From JAXLYX01 sp046351215 (lineage in GTDB: Bacteria > Myxococcota_A > Polyangia > Polyangiales > Houyiibacteriaceae): a stretch of DNA of 64,000 bases. The position numbers were made by a program, and so were the translations under genes. The notes beneath the pieces were generated by a model. It ran no database searches. It was not told where the DNA came from and worked only from the letters and a program-made list of their open reading frames with translations. Shown here one piece after another: positions 33,643 to 41,874 of this stretch. The stretch covers positions 210,564 to 274,563 of the forward strand of contig JAXLYX010000012.1 in the NCBI GenBank assembly GCA_046351215.1, given 5' to 3'. Each line of letters starts with the position of its first letter. Within the stretch, counting starts at the first letter, position 1.

Positions 33643-34740
33643 ATGGAGCCGATGGACGAGTCCGAGCGTCGCGTGATGGACGGAACGAGCTGGGCCGAGT
33701 TCTGCGACGCCCTGAAGAAAGCGGGCGACGTCCTGCTCGACCCGCGGGCTCCGGCCAATCCGTTCGATCGCGCCGAGGGGCTCCGCTACCTGACGCGCCT
33801 CACGCGCGCGGCGCTCGAGACCTTCGTGGAGGACGCGGATCCGACGGCTCCCGAGCTGCTCCGGACGTGCCACGAGACGATCAAGATGGGCGCGGACAAT
33901 CCGGACAACCACTACCAGAACGCGCCCGTGAGCGGGAAGTACGAGTACCGGCTCCGCGGCAAGCGCGGCACGGTCCACTACCTCGGGTTCGGCACGCAGG
34001 AAGGCAACTACGGCGCGACCGGGAGCCTCAAGACCGTCGGCTACCTCGACGACTCGAACCTCGTCGTCGACGAGGACGGCTCGTTCGAGATCGCGCTCTC
34101 CTGCGAGCCGCGCGAGGGCAATTGGCTCCGCATGACGCCGGAGACCCGAACGCTCGTCGTCCGGCAGACCTTCCTCGACCGCTCGAAGGAGGAGCTCGCC
34201 GAGCTCCGGCTCGAGCGCGTCGACGGCACGCACGCGCCGCGTCCCGTGACGGCGCGTCAGATCGACCGCGGCCTCGTCGCCTCCGCGCGCTTCGTGCAGG
34301 GCTGCGCGAAGCTCTTCCACGAGTGGGCGGCGGGTCTCGCGAAGCGGCCGAACACGCTGCCGCGCTTCGATCCGAAGGTCGCGGAGGAGGCCGGCGGCGT
34401 GCCGCACATCGCCTACTACCACGGCTACTTCGAGCTCGCGGACGACGAGGCGCTCGTGATCGACGTCACGCCGCCCGACTGCGACTACTGGAATTTCCAG
34501 CTGAACAACCATTGGATGGAGTCGCTCGACTACCGCTACTTCCCGATCACGGTGAACAAGGCATCGGCGAAGCTGCGCGACGACGGCTCCCTGCGGATCG
34601 TCGTCTCCGCGCGCGACCCCGGGAAGGACAACTGGATCGACACCTGCGGCCACGCGCGGGGCACGATGTGCCTGCGCTGGGTGCGCGCGAAGGATCACCC
34701 CCAGCCGACCTGCGAGGTCGTGAAGTGGAGCTCGCTGTGA
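33643..34740 (+). CDS. DUF1214-like protein
   Basis: The 365-residue soluble protein has a first half with GTVHYLGFGTQEGNYGATGSL and LVVDEDGSFEIALSCEP. The C-terminal DUF1214-like region contains NNHWMESLDYRYFPITVNKA, LRDDGSLRIVVSARDP and NWIDTCGHARGTMCLRWV. DUF1214 proteins are beta-rich and of uncertain function, and often neighbour lipid or steroid genes. No signal peptide is seen. GGAGG 6 nt before ATG 33643 fixes the start. Its stop overlaps the next gene's GTG as GTGA, so the three genes to 36690 form an operon behind the palindrome at 33544-33567. Confidence 0.8.
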   Translation: MEPMDESERRVMDGTSWAEFCDALKKAGDVLLDPRAPANPFDRAEGLRYLTRLTRAALETFVEDADPTAPELLRTCHETIKMGADNPDNHYQNAPVSGKYEYRLRGKRGTVHYLGFGTQEGNYGATGSLKTVGYLDDSNLVVDEDGSFEIALSCEPREGNWLRMTPETRTLVVRQTFLDRSKEELAELRLERVDGTHAPRPVTARQIDRGLVASARFVQGCAKLFHEWAAGLAKRPNTLPRFDPKVAEEAGGVPHIAYYHGYFELADDEALVIDVTPPDCDYWNFQLNNHWMESLDYRYFPITVNKASAKLRDDGSLRIVVSARDPGKDNWIDTCGHARGTMCLRWVRAKDHPQPTCEVVKWSSL

Positions 34741-35528
34741 ACCGGAACCTGCTCGAAGGGAAGGTCGCGATCGTCTCGGGTGTGGGCCCCGGCGTCGGTC
34801 GTGCGCTCGCGCTCGCATTCGCGCGCGAGGGCGCCGATCTCTCGCTCGCGTGTCGCGACGTCGGGCATGCGGAGCCGATCCGCGCCGAGGTCGAGGCGCT
34901 CGGACGGCGTGCGATCGTCGCCGCCTGTGACGTGACGAAGCCCGAGGATCGCGCGCGCCTCGTCGAAGAGACGGAACGGGCGCTCGGAGGCATCGACGTG
35001 CTCGTGAACAACGCGTTCTCGACGGGCCGCATCGGTCCGATCGAGGGCATGGACGTCACGCGCGGTTGGCGCTCGGCCTTCGAGGTCAACGTCTTCGGCA
35101 CGATGGCGCTCTCCGAGGCCGTGATCGCCCCGATGAAGAAGCGTGGCGGCGGAAGCATCGTCTCGATCAACACGCTCGCGGCGCGCAAGCGTCAGCCCGG
35201 GCTCGCGGGCTACGGCGCCTCGAAGGCGGCGCTCCTCGCGGCGACGCAATCGCTCGCGGCCGAGGTCGGCAGGCATCGCATCCGCGTGAACACCGTCGTG
35301 CCGAGCCACATCGACGGACCGAACCTCGCTGCGATGTTCCGAATGGAGGCCGCGCGTCGCGGCGTCTCCGAGGACGTGGTCCGTGCGGAGATCGTGCGCG
35401 AGGGAGTCCTCGATCACATCACGACCCCCGAAGAGGTCGCGAACGCCGTCCTCTTCCTGGCGTCGGACCTCGCCTCGGCCATCACCGGACAGTCGATCGA
35501 CGTGAACTGCGGCCAGTGGTTCGAATGA
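34737..35528 (+). CDS. Short-chain dehydrogenase/reductase (SDR)
   Basis: This is a 263-residue classical SDR with a variant glycine loop SGVGPGVGRALA (the usual TGxxxGIG has Val in place of Ile), VLVNNAFSTG where NNAG is NNAF, catalytic Ser in IVSINTL, YGASKAA with Tyr and Lys, and a C-terminal GQSIDVNCGQWFE. The start is GTG 34737, overlapping the previous stop. Together with the DUF1214-like protein and the sulfotransferase-like protein it suggests a pathway modifying hydroxylated lipids, steroids or similar alcohols. Substrate unknown. Confidence 0.9.
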   Translation: MNRNLLEGKVAIVSGVGPGVGRALALAFAREGADLSLACRDVGHAEPIRAEVEALGRRAIVAACDVTKPEDRARLVEETERALGGIDVLVNNAFSTGRIGPIEGMDVTRGWRSAFEVNVFGTMALSEAVIAPMKKRGGGSIVSINTLAARKRQPGLAGYGASKAALLAATQSLAAEVGRHRIRVNTVVPSHIDGPNLAAMFRMEAARRGVSEDVVRAEIVREGVLDHITTPEEVANAVLFLASDLASAITGQSIDVNCGQWFE

Positions 35529-35538
35529 GGAGATGTCG

Positions 35539-36690
35539 ATGAGCGACGCGATCGATCTCACGGTGGAGGGCCTCGTCGACGAGGCCCGGAAGCGCACGGG
35601 CCTCTCCGACTTCGGCGGGGAGGACTTCCGGCCGCGTCTCTCGGCCCTGCTCGCCTTCTACGACGCGCGCCTCTCGCCGCGCGGGAAGAAGAGCGAGCGT
35701 CGGCGGCTGCTCGGGCTGCTCGAGAACCGCCTGCGGATCGCGGAGGCGTTCCGGCGGCACCCCGGGATCCGTGCGCGCGCGATCCACAAGCCGCTCTTCC
35801 TCACCGGTCTGCCGCGGACGGGAACCTCGGCGCTCTTCAACCTCCTCGGTGCCGATCCCGCGTGCCGTCCGCTCCTGCTCTGGGAGGGCAACCATCCGGA
35901 TCCGCTCGAAGGGCTCGCGCCGGGCCAAGAGGATCCGCGCCTCGTCGCCCTGCGGAACGCGCTCGAGAAGGCGCGGCAGATGAACCCGGGCTTCGCGAAG
36001 ATCCACGACGCGCAGGCGGACAAGCCCGAGGAATGCGTGCAGCTCCTCGCGCACTCGATGGGCTTCGTGCAGCTCGGCGTCGAGCCCGTGCTCGAGCCCT
36101 ACCGGACGTATTTCGCGTCGGAGGATCGCGGTCCGATCTACGCCGAGTACGCGGACCTGCTCCGTCTGCTCGACTGGCAGCGTCCCGGCGAGCGCTGGCT
36201 CCTCAAGACGCCGGCGCACCTCTGGGCGCTCGACCACCTCCTCGCGCACTTCCCCGACGCGGGCATCGTCGTCACGCACCGCAACCCGCTCGAGTGCGTT
36301 CCCTCGTACTGCAGCATGGTGCAGGCGTTGATGATGCAGTACGAGCCCGTCGCGCCCGAGGAGCTCGGGCCCGCGGTGCTCGACTACCTCGCTCGCTCGG
36401 TCGATCACGCGATGGCGCTGCGCGAGCGGCTCCCTCCGGATCGCTTCGTCGACGTGCGCTACACGGACTTCCTCGCCGATCCCCTGGGGGTCGCGCGCCG
36501 CGTCCACGACGCATTCGGGCTGCCCTTCGACGGGGCCGCGAAGCAGGCGATGGAGGCCCACGTCGCCGCGAACCCGCAGAACAAGCACGGCAGGCACGAC
36601 TACGGCCTCGCGGAGTTCGGGCTCACGCGGGAGAGGGTGCTCGACCGCTTGTCGGCCTACGTGACGCGCTACGGGATCGAGAGTCCGTAG
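35539..36690 (+). CDS. Sulfotransferase-family protein
   Basis: The 383-residue protein has the 5'-phosphosulfate-binding loop LFLTGLPRTGTSALFNLL (about residues 87-104), HRNPLECVPSYCSM as the 3'-phosphate-binding region, and VRYTDFLADPLGVARRVHDAFGL near the C-terminus. This is the layout of Sulfotransfer_3-type proteins common in Mycobacteria and Myxococcota. Such enzymes move sulfate from PAPS to hydroxyl or amino groups. AGGAG lies 6 nt before ATG 35539, which is preferred to ATG 35533. It is last in the DUF1214-like/SDR operon and convergent with the metallopeptidase gene (19 nt gap). Confidence 0.88.
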   Translation: MSDAIDLTVEGLVDEARKRTGLSDFGGEDFRPRLSALLAFYDARLSPRGKKSERRRLLGLLENRLRIAEAFRRHPGIRARAIHKPLFLTGLPRTGTSALFNLLGADPACRPLLLWEGNHPDPLEGLAPGQEDPRLVALRNALEKARQMNPGFAKIHDAQADKPEECVQLLAHSMGFVQLGVEPVLEPYRTYFASEDRGPIYAEYADLLRLLDWQRPGERWLLKTPAHLWALDHLLAHFPDAGIVVTHRNPLECVPSYCSMVQALMMQYEPVAPEELGPAVLDYLARSVDHAMALRERLPPDRFVDVRYTDFLADPLGVARRVHDAFGLPFDGAAKQAMEAHVAANPQNKHGRHDYGLAEFGLTRERVLDRLSAYVTRYGIESP

Positions 36691-36709
36691 GGCGGTGGCG
36701 GGGCGACCG

Positions 36710-37603
36710 TCAGAGCGCCCCGAACTGCCCCACCGCGAACGTGTCGCACGCGGTCGCGTCCCCGCCGTCGAAGCCCCGTCGGAACCAGCGCATCCGCTGG
36801 TCGCTCGTCCCGTGCGTGAACTCGTCCGCGTCTCGATGGCCGAGCGCGTCGTCGCCGATCGCATGGGCGGCGCGCAGGGCCTCGCGGAGATCCTCGTCGG
36901 AGATCGACAGCGCGCTCCGCGCCGAGGAGCCCCACACGCCCGCGAAGCAGTCGGCCTGGAGCTCGATCCGCACCGACGTCTGGTTGCGGCTCTCGCCCGG
37001 CAGGGAGCGGCGCGAGCTCCCGATGAGCTTCTGCACGTGGTGGCCGACCTCGTGGGCGATCACGTAGGCCTGGGCGAAATCGCCCGGCGAACGCAGCTCG
37101 CGCGCCATGACGTCGTAGAACGTCGGGTCGATGTACAGCCGCTCGTCCGCCGAGCAGTAGAAGGGGCCGACCGCGGACGTCGCCTCGCCGCAGCCTTCCG
37201 TGGTGACCCGATCCGTGAAGACCACGAGCGTCGGCTCGCGGTAGGCGCCACGCGCGCCGGCCGGGAGCCGTCCCTCGGCGAACCGGGCGCGCCAGACGTC
37301 CTCCGTCGAGCCCAGCACCGCGCGCGAGAAATCGCAGGCGGCCGCGTTCGCCGCGCAGACGCTCCCGCTCCCCGGGGAGCCGGTCGAGGAGCCGCCCCCG
37401 CCGAATAGGGCCTGCCGGAGGGCGTCCGGCATGAGGAAGTAGCCGACCACGCAGACCACGACGAGCGCGAGCGTGCCGCGCACGCCGAGCAGGCGGGCGA
37501 TCCCGACGAGCGCCCGGATCGGCACTCCGCCTCCGCCACCGCCGCCACGTCCGCGTCCGCGGTCTTCGAAGTTCTCGGAGCGGCGTTGACGATCGATCTC
37601 CAT
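36710..37603 (-). CDS. YpfJ-type neutral zinc metallopeptidase, membrane anchored
   Basis: The 297-residue protein has a charged Gly-rich N-terminus, a single membrane helix (about 43-58, GTLALVVVCVVGYFLM) and an exported catalytic domain. The zinc motif is IAHEVGHHVQ (His184, Glu185, His188) and the third ligand region is ELQADCFAGVW, followed by EEFTHG-like DADEFTHGTSDQR. This is the neutral zinc metallopeptidase (YpfJ) family, usually about 290 residues. Substrates are unknown. Four cysteines in the outer domain may form disulfides. Confidence 0.92.
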   Translation of the reverse strand: MEIDRQRRSENFEDRGRGRGGGGGGGVPIRALVGIARLLGVRGTLALVVVCVVGYFLMPDALRQALFGGGGSSTGSPGSGSVCAANAAACDFSRAVLGSTEDVWRARFAEGRLPAGARGAYREPTLVVFTDRVTTEGCGEATSAVGPFYCSADERLYIDPTFYDVMARELRSPGDFAQAYVIAHEVGHHVQKLIGSSRRSLPGESRNQTSVRIELQADCFAGVWGSSARSALSISDEDLREALRAAHAIGDDALGHRDADEFTHGTSDQRMRWFRRGFDGGDATACDTFAVGQFGAL

Positions 37604-37690
37604 GGCGGTCCCTCCGACGTGCGATGCGAGCCTACCACTGGCGACTTCGCGAGCACGTGCGGCGCGTCGACGCGGCTCCGCCCGAGGCCC

Positions 37691-38677
37691 TCACGGCCGG
37701 ACGGGAGCGCTCGGCGCCTGCCCCGGCTCGGGCGGGAGCTCGCTCGCGATCGAGCCGAAGCGCGCCGTGTCCTCGCGCCTCTCCGAGCCCCACGGATAGC
37801 TCACGCGCACCGCGCCGGTGGTCGCGTCGACCGCCTCGACCCGCGCCTCCCGATACGCCGTGGCGTAGACGTAGACGATGTCCTGCCCCGTCGCGAGCGT
37901 GGGCACCGGTGGAGCGAAGCGGCATGCGGTCTCCGGGAGGACGCGTACGAACGTGCCGTCGAAGCCGAGCACCTTCTCGGGCGCTCGCCGGAGCACGGTG
38001 TAGCCGCGCACGCCGTTCGGTCCCCGGCACACGGCGATGCTGCCGATTCCGCCCGGCGACACGGGTACGAGCTCGTCGAGCGCCTCGGTGCCGGGACGCA
38101 CCGAGTCCGGCATGAAGCCCGCGAGGCCGAGCGTCGCGATCTCCCCGCGCGCGTCCGGCGTCGCGTTCGTCACGAGGACGAGCTCGGCCCGGTTGAAGCG
38201 CTCGCCGAGGTACACCTCGCCGACGCGCACGGATTGGACGGGCTCGCGCGCCTGCAGGACGTAGGCATACGGCACGGCGTATTCGTGCCGCTGGAGATCG
38301 CGCACGGTCGCGGTCGCGGTCGCGGGATCGAGCGAGACGATCTCCCCGCGGAACCAGCTCATCCCGGCCTGGTCGAGCGTGCCCGCGGAGAGCTTCTCGG
38401 CGGTCGCCATCGTCGGGAAGTACGCCTTCGCGCCGGCGCGCAGCGTGCCGAAATTCGGGAAACCCGCCCCCGGGAGGGAGGGCGCGTCGCGCGGCGGCGC
38501 TTCGTGCGGCGGGATCCCGTTCGGGCTCGCCGCGGCCGCGCCACGTGCGCTTCCGCGTGCGGGCCGCGTGGACCGGCCACGCGGCTGGGCCAGCGCGGTC
38601 AGCCCGCAGGAGAGCGCGAGCATGGTTGCAATCGCAATCGTCCGGCGCGTGCCGCACGTCGCTGTGTCGAAGCCCAT
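37691..38677 (-). CDS. Secreted protein of unknown function
   Basis: The 328-residue protein starts with a signal peptide (TIAIATMLALSCGLTALAQ, cleavage near residue 31), then a Pro/Arg/Ser-rich linker to about residue 70. An exported domain follows, rich in beta-strand-like alternations: GEIVSLDPATATATVRDL, VRVGEVYLGERFNRAELVLV, VYVYATAYREARVEAVDATTGAVRVSYPWGSERREDT. Repeated short strand motifs suggest small beta-barrel or Tudor-like modules. No family is recognised. GGGAGG lies 5 nt before ATG 38677. It is divergent from the RidA gene. Confidence 0.75.
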   Translation of the reverse strand: MGFDTATCGTRRTIAIATMLALSCGLTALAQPRGRSTRPARGSARGAAAASPNGIPPHEAPPRDAPSLPGAGFPNFGTLRAGAKAYFPTMATAEKLSAGTLDQAGMSWFRGEIVSLDPATATATVRDLQRHEYAVPYAYVLQAREPVQSVRVGEVYLGERFNRAELVLVTNATPDARGEIATLGLAGFMPDSVRPGTEALDELVPVSPGGIGSIAVCRGPNGVRGYTVLRRAPEKVLGFDGTFVRVLPETACRFAPPVPTLATGQDIVYVYATAYREARVEAVDATTGAVRVSYPWGSERREDTARFGSIASELPPEPGQAPSAPVRP

Positions 38678-38918
38678 CGGAACCTCCCGTGGGGGATAGG
38701 AGACCCGAACGCTCCTCGTCCTTCCAGGGGGATTCGACTCGGACCGGCCGGCGGGGTGCTCCCGTACGGTCATCGGCGGCGTGCAGGAGCTCGACCGGGA
38801 TCGTACGTCCTCGGGGCGGAGCCCAGGCTCCACGCAGAGCGCGGTCGAGCGGCCGTCCGCGTCGAGCCTCGATCCCGCCCGCGGACATCGCGCGGACGAA
38901 CCAACCACGGAGCGGAAC

Positions 38919-39317
38919 ATGACGGTCCAGCACATAGAGCCCGACGGCATGCTGAAGAGCCCCGCCTTCTCGCAAGGGATCCTCCTTCCCGCAGGCGCTC
39001 GCATGCTCCTCATCGGCGGTCAGAACGGCGTCGACGAGCAGGGACGGCTCGTCAGCAGGGACTTCGGCGAGCAGACCGCGAAGGCGGTCGACAACCTGAT
39101 CAAGGTGCTCGAGTCGGCCGGCGGAACGCTCGAGAACCTCGTCCGCGTGGGCATCTACGTGAAGGGGGACGTGGACATCCGCCCCGGCTTCGAGGCCTGG
39201 ATGCAGCGCTGGGGCCGGCGTCCCAATCCTCCGACCATCGTCGTCCTGCGCGTTTCGGGCATGGGGATGTCTCCCGACGCCCTGGTCGAGATCGAGGCGA
39301 CTGCAGCGCTCGAGTGA
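38919..39317 (+). CDS. RidA/YjgF-family protein
   Basis: The 132-residue protein has the size and order of RidA proteins: SPAFSQGILLPAGARMLLIGGQNGVDEQG, FGEQTAKAVDNLIKVLESAGGTLENLVRVGIYVK, and the C-terminal PPTIVVLRVSGMGMSPDALVEIEATAAL. RidA members hydrolyse reactive enamine/imine intermediates; whether this one has deaminase activity depends on the Arg in VLRVSG, which is near but not clearly at the canonical catalytic Arg position. ATG 38919 was chosen as the first start before the conserved region. It stands alone between divergent and convergent neighbours. Confidence 0.88.
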   Translation: MTVQHIEPDGMLKSPAFSQGILLPAGARMLLIGGQNGVDEQGRLVSRDFGEQTAKAVDNLIKVLESAGGTLENLVRVGIYVKGDVDIRPGFEAWMQRWGRRPNPPTIVVLRVSGMGMSPDALVEIEATAALE

Positions 39318-39371
39318 TCGCGACGCCAGCGTCGGACGATCCGCTCGCGACGAGCCCCGCTCCCCCGCCCC

Positions 39372-39698
39372 TCACCACCCCCGCTTCTCGAGCACGTAGT
39401 ACGCCGCGAAGAGCGCTCCGTACGCGACCGAGAAGAAGACCCACGGTCCGAGCGCTCCGATCTGCTTGCGGCTGCGACTGCGTGCGCTCACCAGCATCCG
39501 GCGGACCCACGGCTCGAGCCGGTTCGCCGCGAGCCCGAACGCCGCGCCCTCGAGCACGAGGCGCACCACCACCCGTGTCGACGTCGGATGGAGGTGCCGG
39601 CGCAGCTCCGCCCAGCCGAACTCCTCGAGGAGCGCGACCGTGAGGAGCACGAGGGGCATCACGAGGGCGGAGCGGGACGAGAGGGACGTGCGCGCCAT
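39372..39698 (-). CDS. Small membrane protein, unknown
   Basis: The 108-residue protein has hydrophobic segments at about 11-25 (LVMPLVLLTVALLEEF) and 84-103 (PWVFFSVAYGALFAAYYVL), and a weaker one near 45-60. A basic loop (RRMLVSARSRSRKQ) lies between them. No family is recognised. Codon usage matches neighbours, with G/C at third positions, which supports it as a real gene. It is divergent from the FKBP gene. Confidence 0.6.
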   Translation of the reverse strand: MARTSLSSRSALVMPLVLLTVALLEEFGWAELRRHLHPTSTRVVVRLVLEGAAFGLAANRLEPWVRRMLVSARSRSRKQIGALGPWVFFSVAYGALFAAYYVLEKRGW

Positions 39699-39773
39699 GC
39701 GCGAGGTCTATCCCATGCCCCGGGGAGCGGCTCGGCCCTTGGCCGGGAGGCGCTTCGATGGTACGAGCCGGCC

Positions 39774-40094
39774 ATGCTGGAAAAGACGGATCTCGTGGTT
39801 GGAACCGGCGCCGAAGCGGTCGCCGGCAAGCAGGTGACGGTGCACTACACGGGCACGCTCACCGACGGCAAGAAGTTCGATTCCTCGCTCGATCGGAATC
39901 GCCCCTTCGTCTTCGCGCTCGGCAAGGGCCAGGTCATCCGCGGCTGGGACGAGGGCGTCGCGGGCATGAAGGTCGGCGGCAAGCGCAAGCTCGTGATCCC
40001 GCCCGAGATGGGCTACGGCGCCCGCGGCTTCCCGCCCGTGATCCCGCCCAACTCGACCCTGGTCTTCGAGGTCGAGCTCCTCGGCGTCGGCTGA
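39774..40094 (+). CDS. FKBP-type peptidyl-prolyl cis-trans isomerase
   Basis: The 106-residue single-domain FKBP has VTVHYTGTLTDGKKFDSSLDRNRPF, GQVIRGWDEGVAGMKVGGKRKLVIPP, YGARGFPPVIPPNSTLVFEVELL; these contain the Tyr, Phe, Asp, Trp, Ile and Phe positions of the active site. No signal peptide or linker is present, so it is probably cytoplasmic. ATG 39774 was chosen at the conserved N-terminus. It catalyses proline isomerisation during folding. Confidence 0.95.
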   Translation: MLEKTDLVVGTGAEAVAGKQVTVHYTGTLTDGKKFDSSLDRNRPFVFALGKGQVIRGWDEGVAGMKVGGKRKLVIPPEMGYGARGFPPVIPPNSTLVFEVELLGVG

Positions 40095-40151
40095 GCGGCC
40101 GGAGGACGTTACGCGCGGCGGACGCGCCGACGTCACGGTGTATCGGTGCGC

Positions 40152-40194
40152 TTGACATGGTGTCTACTCTCGCGCTCTCTTGCGACACCATGTC
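40152..40194 (+). promoter_or_regulatory. Paired mirror-image operator sites at the GMC oxidoreductase start
   Basis: GACATGGTGTC (40154-40164) and its exact reverse complement GACACCATGTC (40184-40194) flank a 19-nt spacer. Each is itself a near-palindrome (GACA-N3-TGTC). The first overlaps TTGACA (40152-40157), a perfect -35 sequence, and the second spans the ATG start codon at 40190. Site centres are 30 bp apart, about three helical turns, compatible with two dimers or a tetramer on one DNA face. No clear -10 element is seen. Confidence 0.7.
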
Positions 40195-41806
40195 GGAATA
40201 CGAGTACATCGTCGTCGGCGCCGGCTCCGCCGGTGGCATCCTCGCTGCGCGTCTCGCGGAGCGCCCCGAGAACCGCGTCCTCCTGATCGAGGCGGGCGGC
40301 TCGGACGAGACCCAGCTCTGCACGAAGCCGGGGATGATCTCGATCGTCCACCAGGTGAAGCAGATCAAGGCGAAGCTCGACTGGGGCTACACGACCGAGC
40401 CGCAGAAGCACATGAACGACCGACGCGTGCCCTACACGCGCGGCAAGGTGCTCGGCGGCTGCAGCTCCGTGAACGGCATGCTCTACCTCCGCGGCAACCG
40501 CGCGAACTACGATTCGTGGGCCGCGGCCGGCTGCGACGGCTGGAGCTACGCCGACGTGCTCCCCTTCTACAAGAAGCACGAAGCGCATCAGGACGGCGAG
40601 TCCGAGTTCCACGGCGGCAGCGGCGAGCACGCCGTCACGAAGCATCCGGACGATCAGATCAGCCCCGTCTCGAAGGCCTTCGCGGCGGCCGTCGCCGGTC
40701 ACTTCGGCATCGCGGCGGACGGTGATTTCAACGGCAAGGATCAGTTCACCGCCGGCTACTACCAGATGACGGCGAAGGGCGGCCTCCGCCACAGCACCTC
40801 CGAGCGGATGGTGCGTCCCTCGATGAGCCGTCCGAACCTGAAGGTCGAGATGGGCTGTCTCGTCACGCGCGTCGTGCTCGAGAAGGGCCGCGCCGTCGGC
40901 GTCGAGATCGTGCAGAAGGGCGTGAAGCGCGTCGTGCGCGCGAGCCGCGAGATCGTGCTCTCCGCCGGTGCGGTCGGCTCGCCGCAGATCCTCATGCTCT
41001 CGGGCATCGGACCCGCCGATCACCTCCGCTCGCTCGGCATCGACGTCGCCCTCGATCTCGCGGGCGTCGGCCGGAACCTCCACGACCACCTCTTCGTCCC
41101 GCTCACGTTCCGCTCGGAGCAGAGCCTGCACCGCGGCACGCCCTGGCATTTCTTCGGCGGCATGCTGACGGAATACGTGAAGGGCGGGAGCTGGTTCGGA
41201 CGCACGGTCTTCGAGGCCGGCGCCTTCGTGAAGACCGATTCCTCGCAGCCGATCCCGAACATGCAGCTGCACTCGCTGCCCTGGGGCTATCCCGATCCGA
41301 ACCAGGACGGCCCCGGCATGCCGCACGTCGACGACGGTCGTTGTCTGTCGATCCTGCCCTCGCTGATCTACCCGAAGAGCCGCGGCACCGTGACGCTCCG
41401 TTCGAACGATCCCACGGCCGCGCCGCTGATCGATCCCGCGTTCCTCGCGGAGAAGGCCGACCTCGACGTGCTCGTGCGCGGCTTCCGCCTCGTGCGCGAG
41501 ATCATGGCGCGTCCCGAGATCAAGGATCTCGTCGGCGCCGAGCTCGCGCCCACCACGAAGTACACGACGGATGCGGAGCTCGAGGATCAGGTCCGCCTCC
41601 GCGCGACGACCATCTACCACCCCGTCGGCACCTGCAAGATGGGCGTGGACGCGGCGGCCGTCGTCGACCCGAAGCTGCGTGTCCGCGGCATCGAGGGCCT
41701 GCGCGTGGCGGACGCCTCGATCATGCCGTCGATCACCGGCGGCAACACGAACGCCCCCTGCATGATGATCGGCGAGAGGGCCGCCGATCTCGTGCTCCGC
41801 GGCTGA
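40190..41806 (+). CDS. GMC-family FAD oxidoreductase (choline/alcohol dehydrogenase type)
   Basis: The 538-residue flavoenzyme has the FAD motif YIVVGAGSAGGILAARLAE at the N-terminus, the GMC signature GKVLGGCSSVNGMLYLRGN, and LSAGAVGSPQILMLSGIGP as second signature. The C-terminal region has TTIYHPVGTCKMG with the catalytic His, and SIMPSITGGNTNAPCMMIGERAADLVL. Family members oxidise primary alcohols such as choline, polyethylene glycol or long-chain alcohols. No betaine aldehyde dehydrogenase is adjacent, so choline is not favoured. It is controlled by a paired operator at its start and ends at a hairpin (41816-41842). Confidence 0.94.
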   Translation: MSEYEYIVVGAGSAGGILAARLAERPENRVLLIEAGGSDETQLCTKPGMISIVHQVKQIKAKLDWGYTTEPQKHMNDRRVPYTRGKVLGGCSSVNGMLYLRGNRANYDSWAAAGCDGWSYADVLPFYKKHEAHQDGESEFHGGSGEHAVTKHPDDQISPVSKAFAAAVAGHFGIAADGDFNGKDQFTAGYYQMTAKGGLRHSTSERMVRPSMSRPNLKVEMGCLVTRVVLEKGRAVGVEIVQKGVKRVVRASREIVLSAGAVGSPQILMLSGIGPADHLRSLGIDVALDLAGVGRNLHDHLFVPLTFRSEQSLHRGTPWHFFGGMLTEYVKGGSWFGRTVFEAGAFVKTDSSQPIPNMQLHSLPWGYPDPNQDGPGMPHVDDGRCLSILPSLIYPKSRGTVTLRSNDPTAAPLIDPAFLAEKADLDVLVRGFRLVREIMARPEIKDLVGAELAPTTKYTTDAELEDQVRLRATTIYHPVGTCKMGVDAAAVVDPKLRVRGIEGLRVADASIMPSITGGNTNAPCMMIGERAADLVLRG

Positions 41807-41815
41807 GCCGGCGGA

Positions 41816-41842
41816 CGACCCTCCCCGATCGGGAGGGGGTCG
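41816..41842 (+). terminator. Hairpin after the GMC oxidoreductase
   Basis: CGACCCTCCC (41816-41825) pairs with GGGAG (41831-41835) and GGTCG (41838-41842), with a 2-G bulge and a 5-nt loop. It begins 9 nt after the stop codon. No T-run follows, so it may be a weak or Rho-assisted terminator. Confidence 0.55.
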
Positions 41843-41874
41843 CGAGCCAGGTGCGGGGTGCGTATCTTGCTTGG

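Noticed and set aside
39321..39334. CGACGC-CA-GCGTCG hairpin after ridA as a terminator
   Set aside because: Only 6 bp with a 2-nt loop and no T-run; too weak to annotate.
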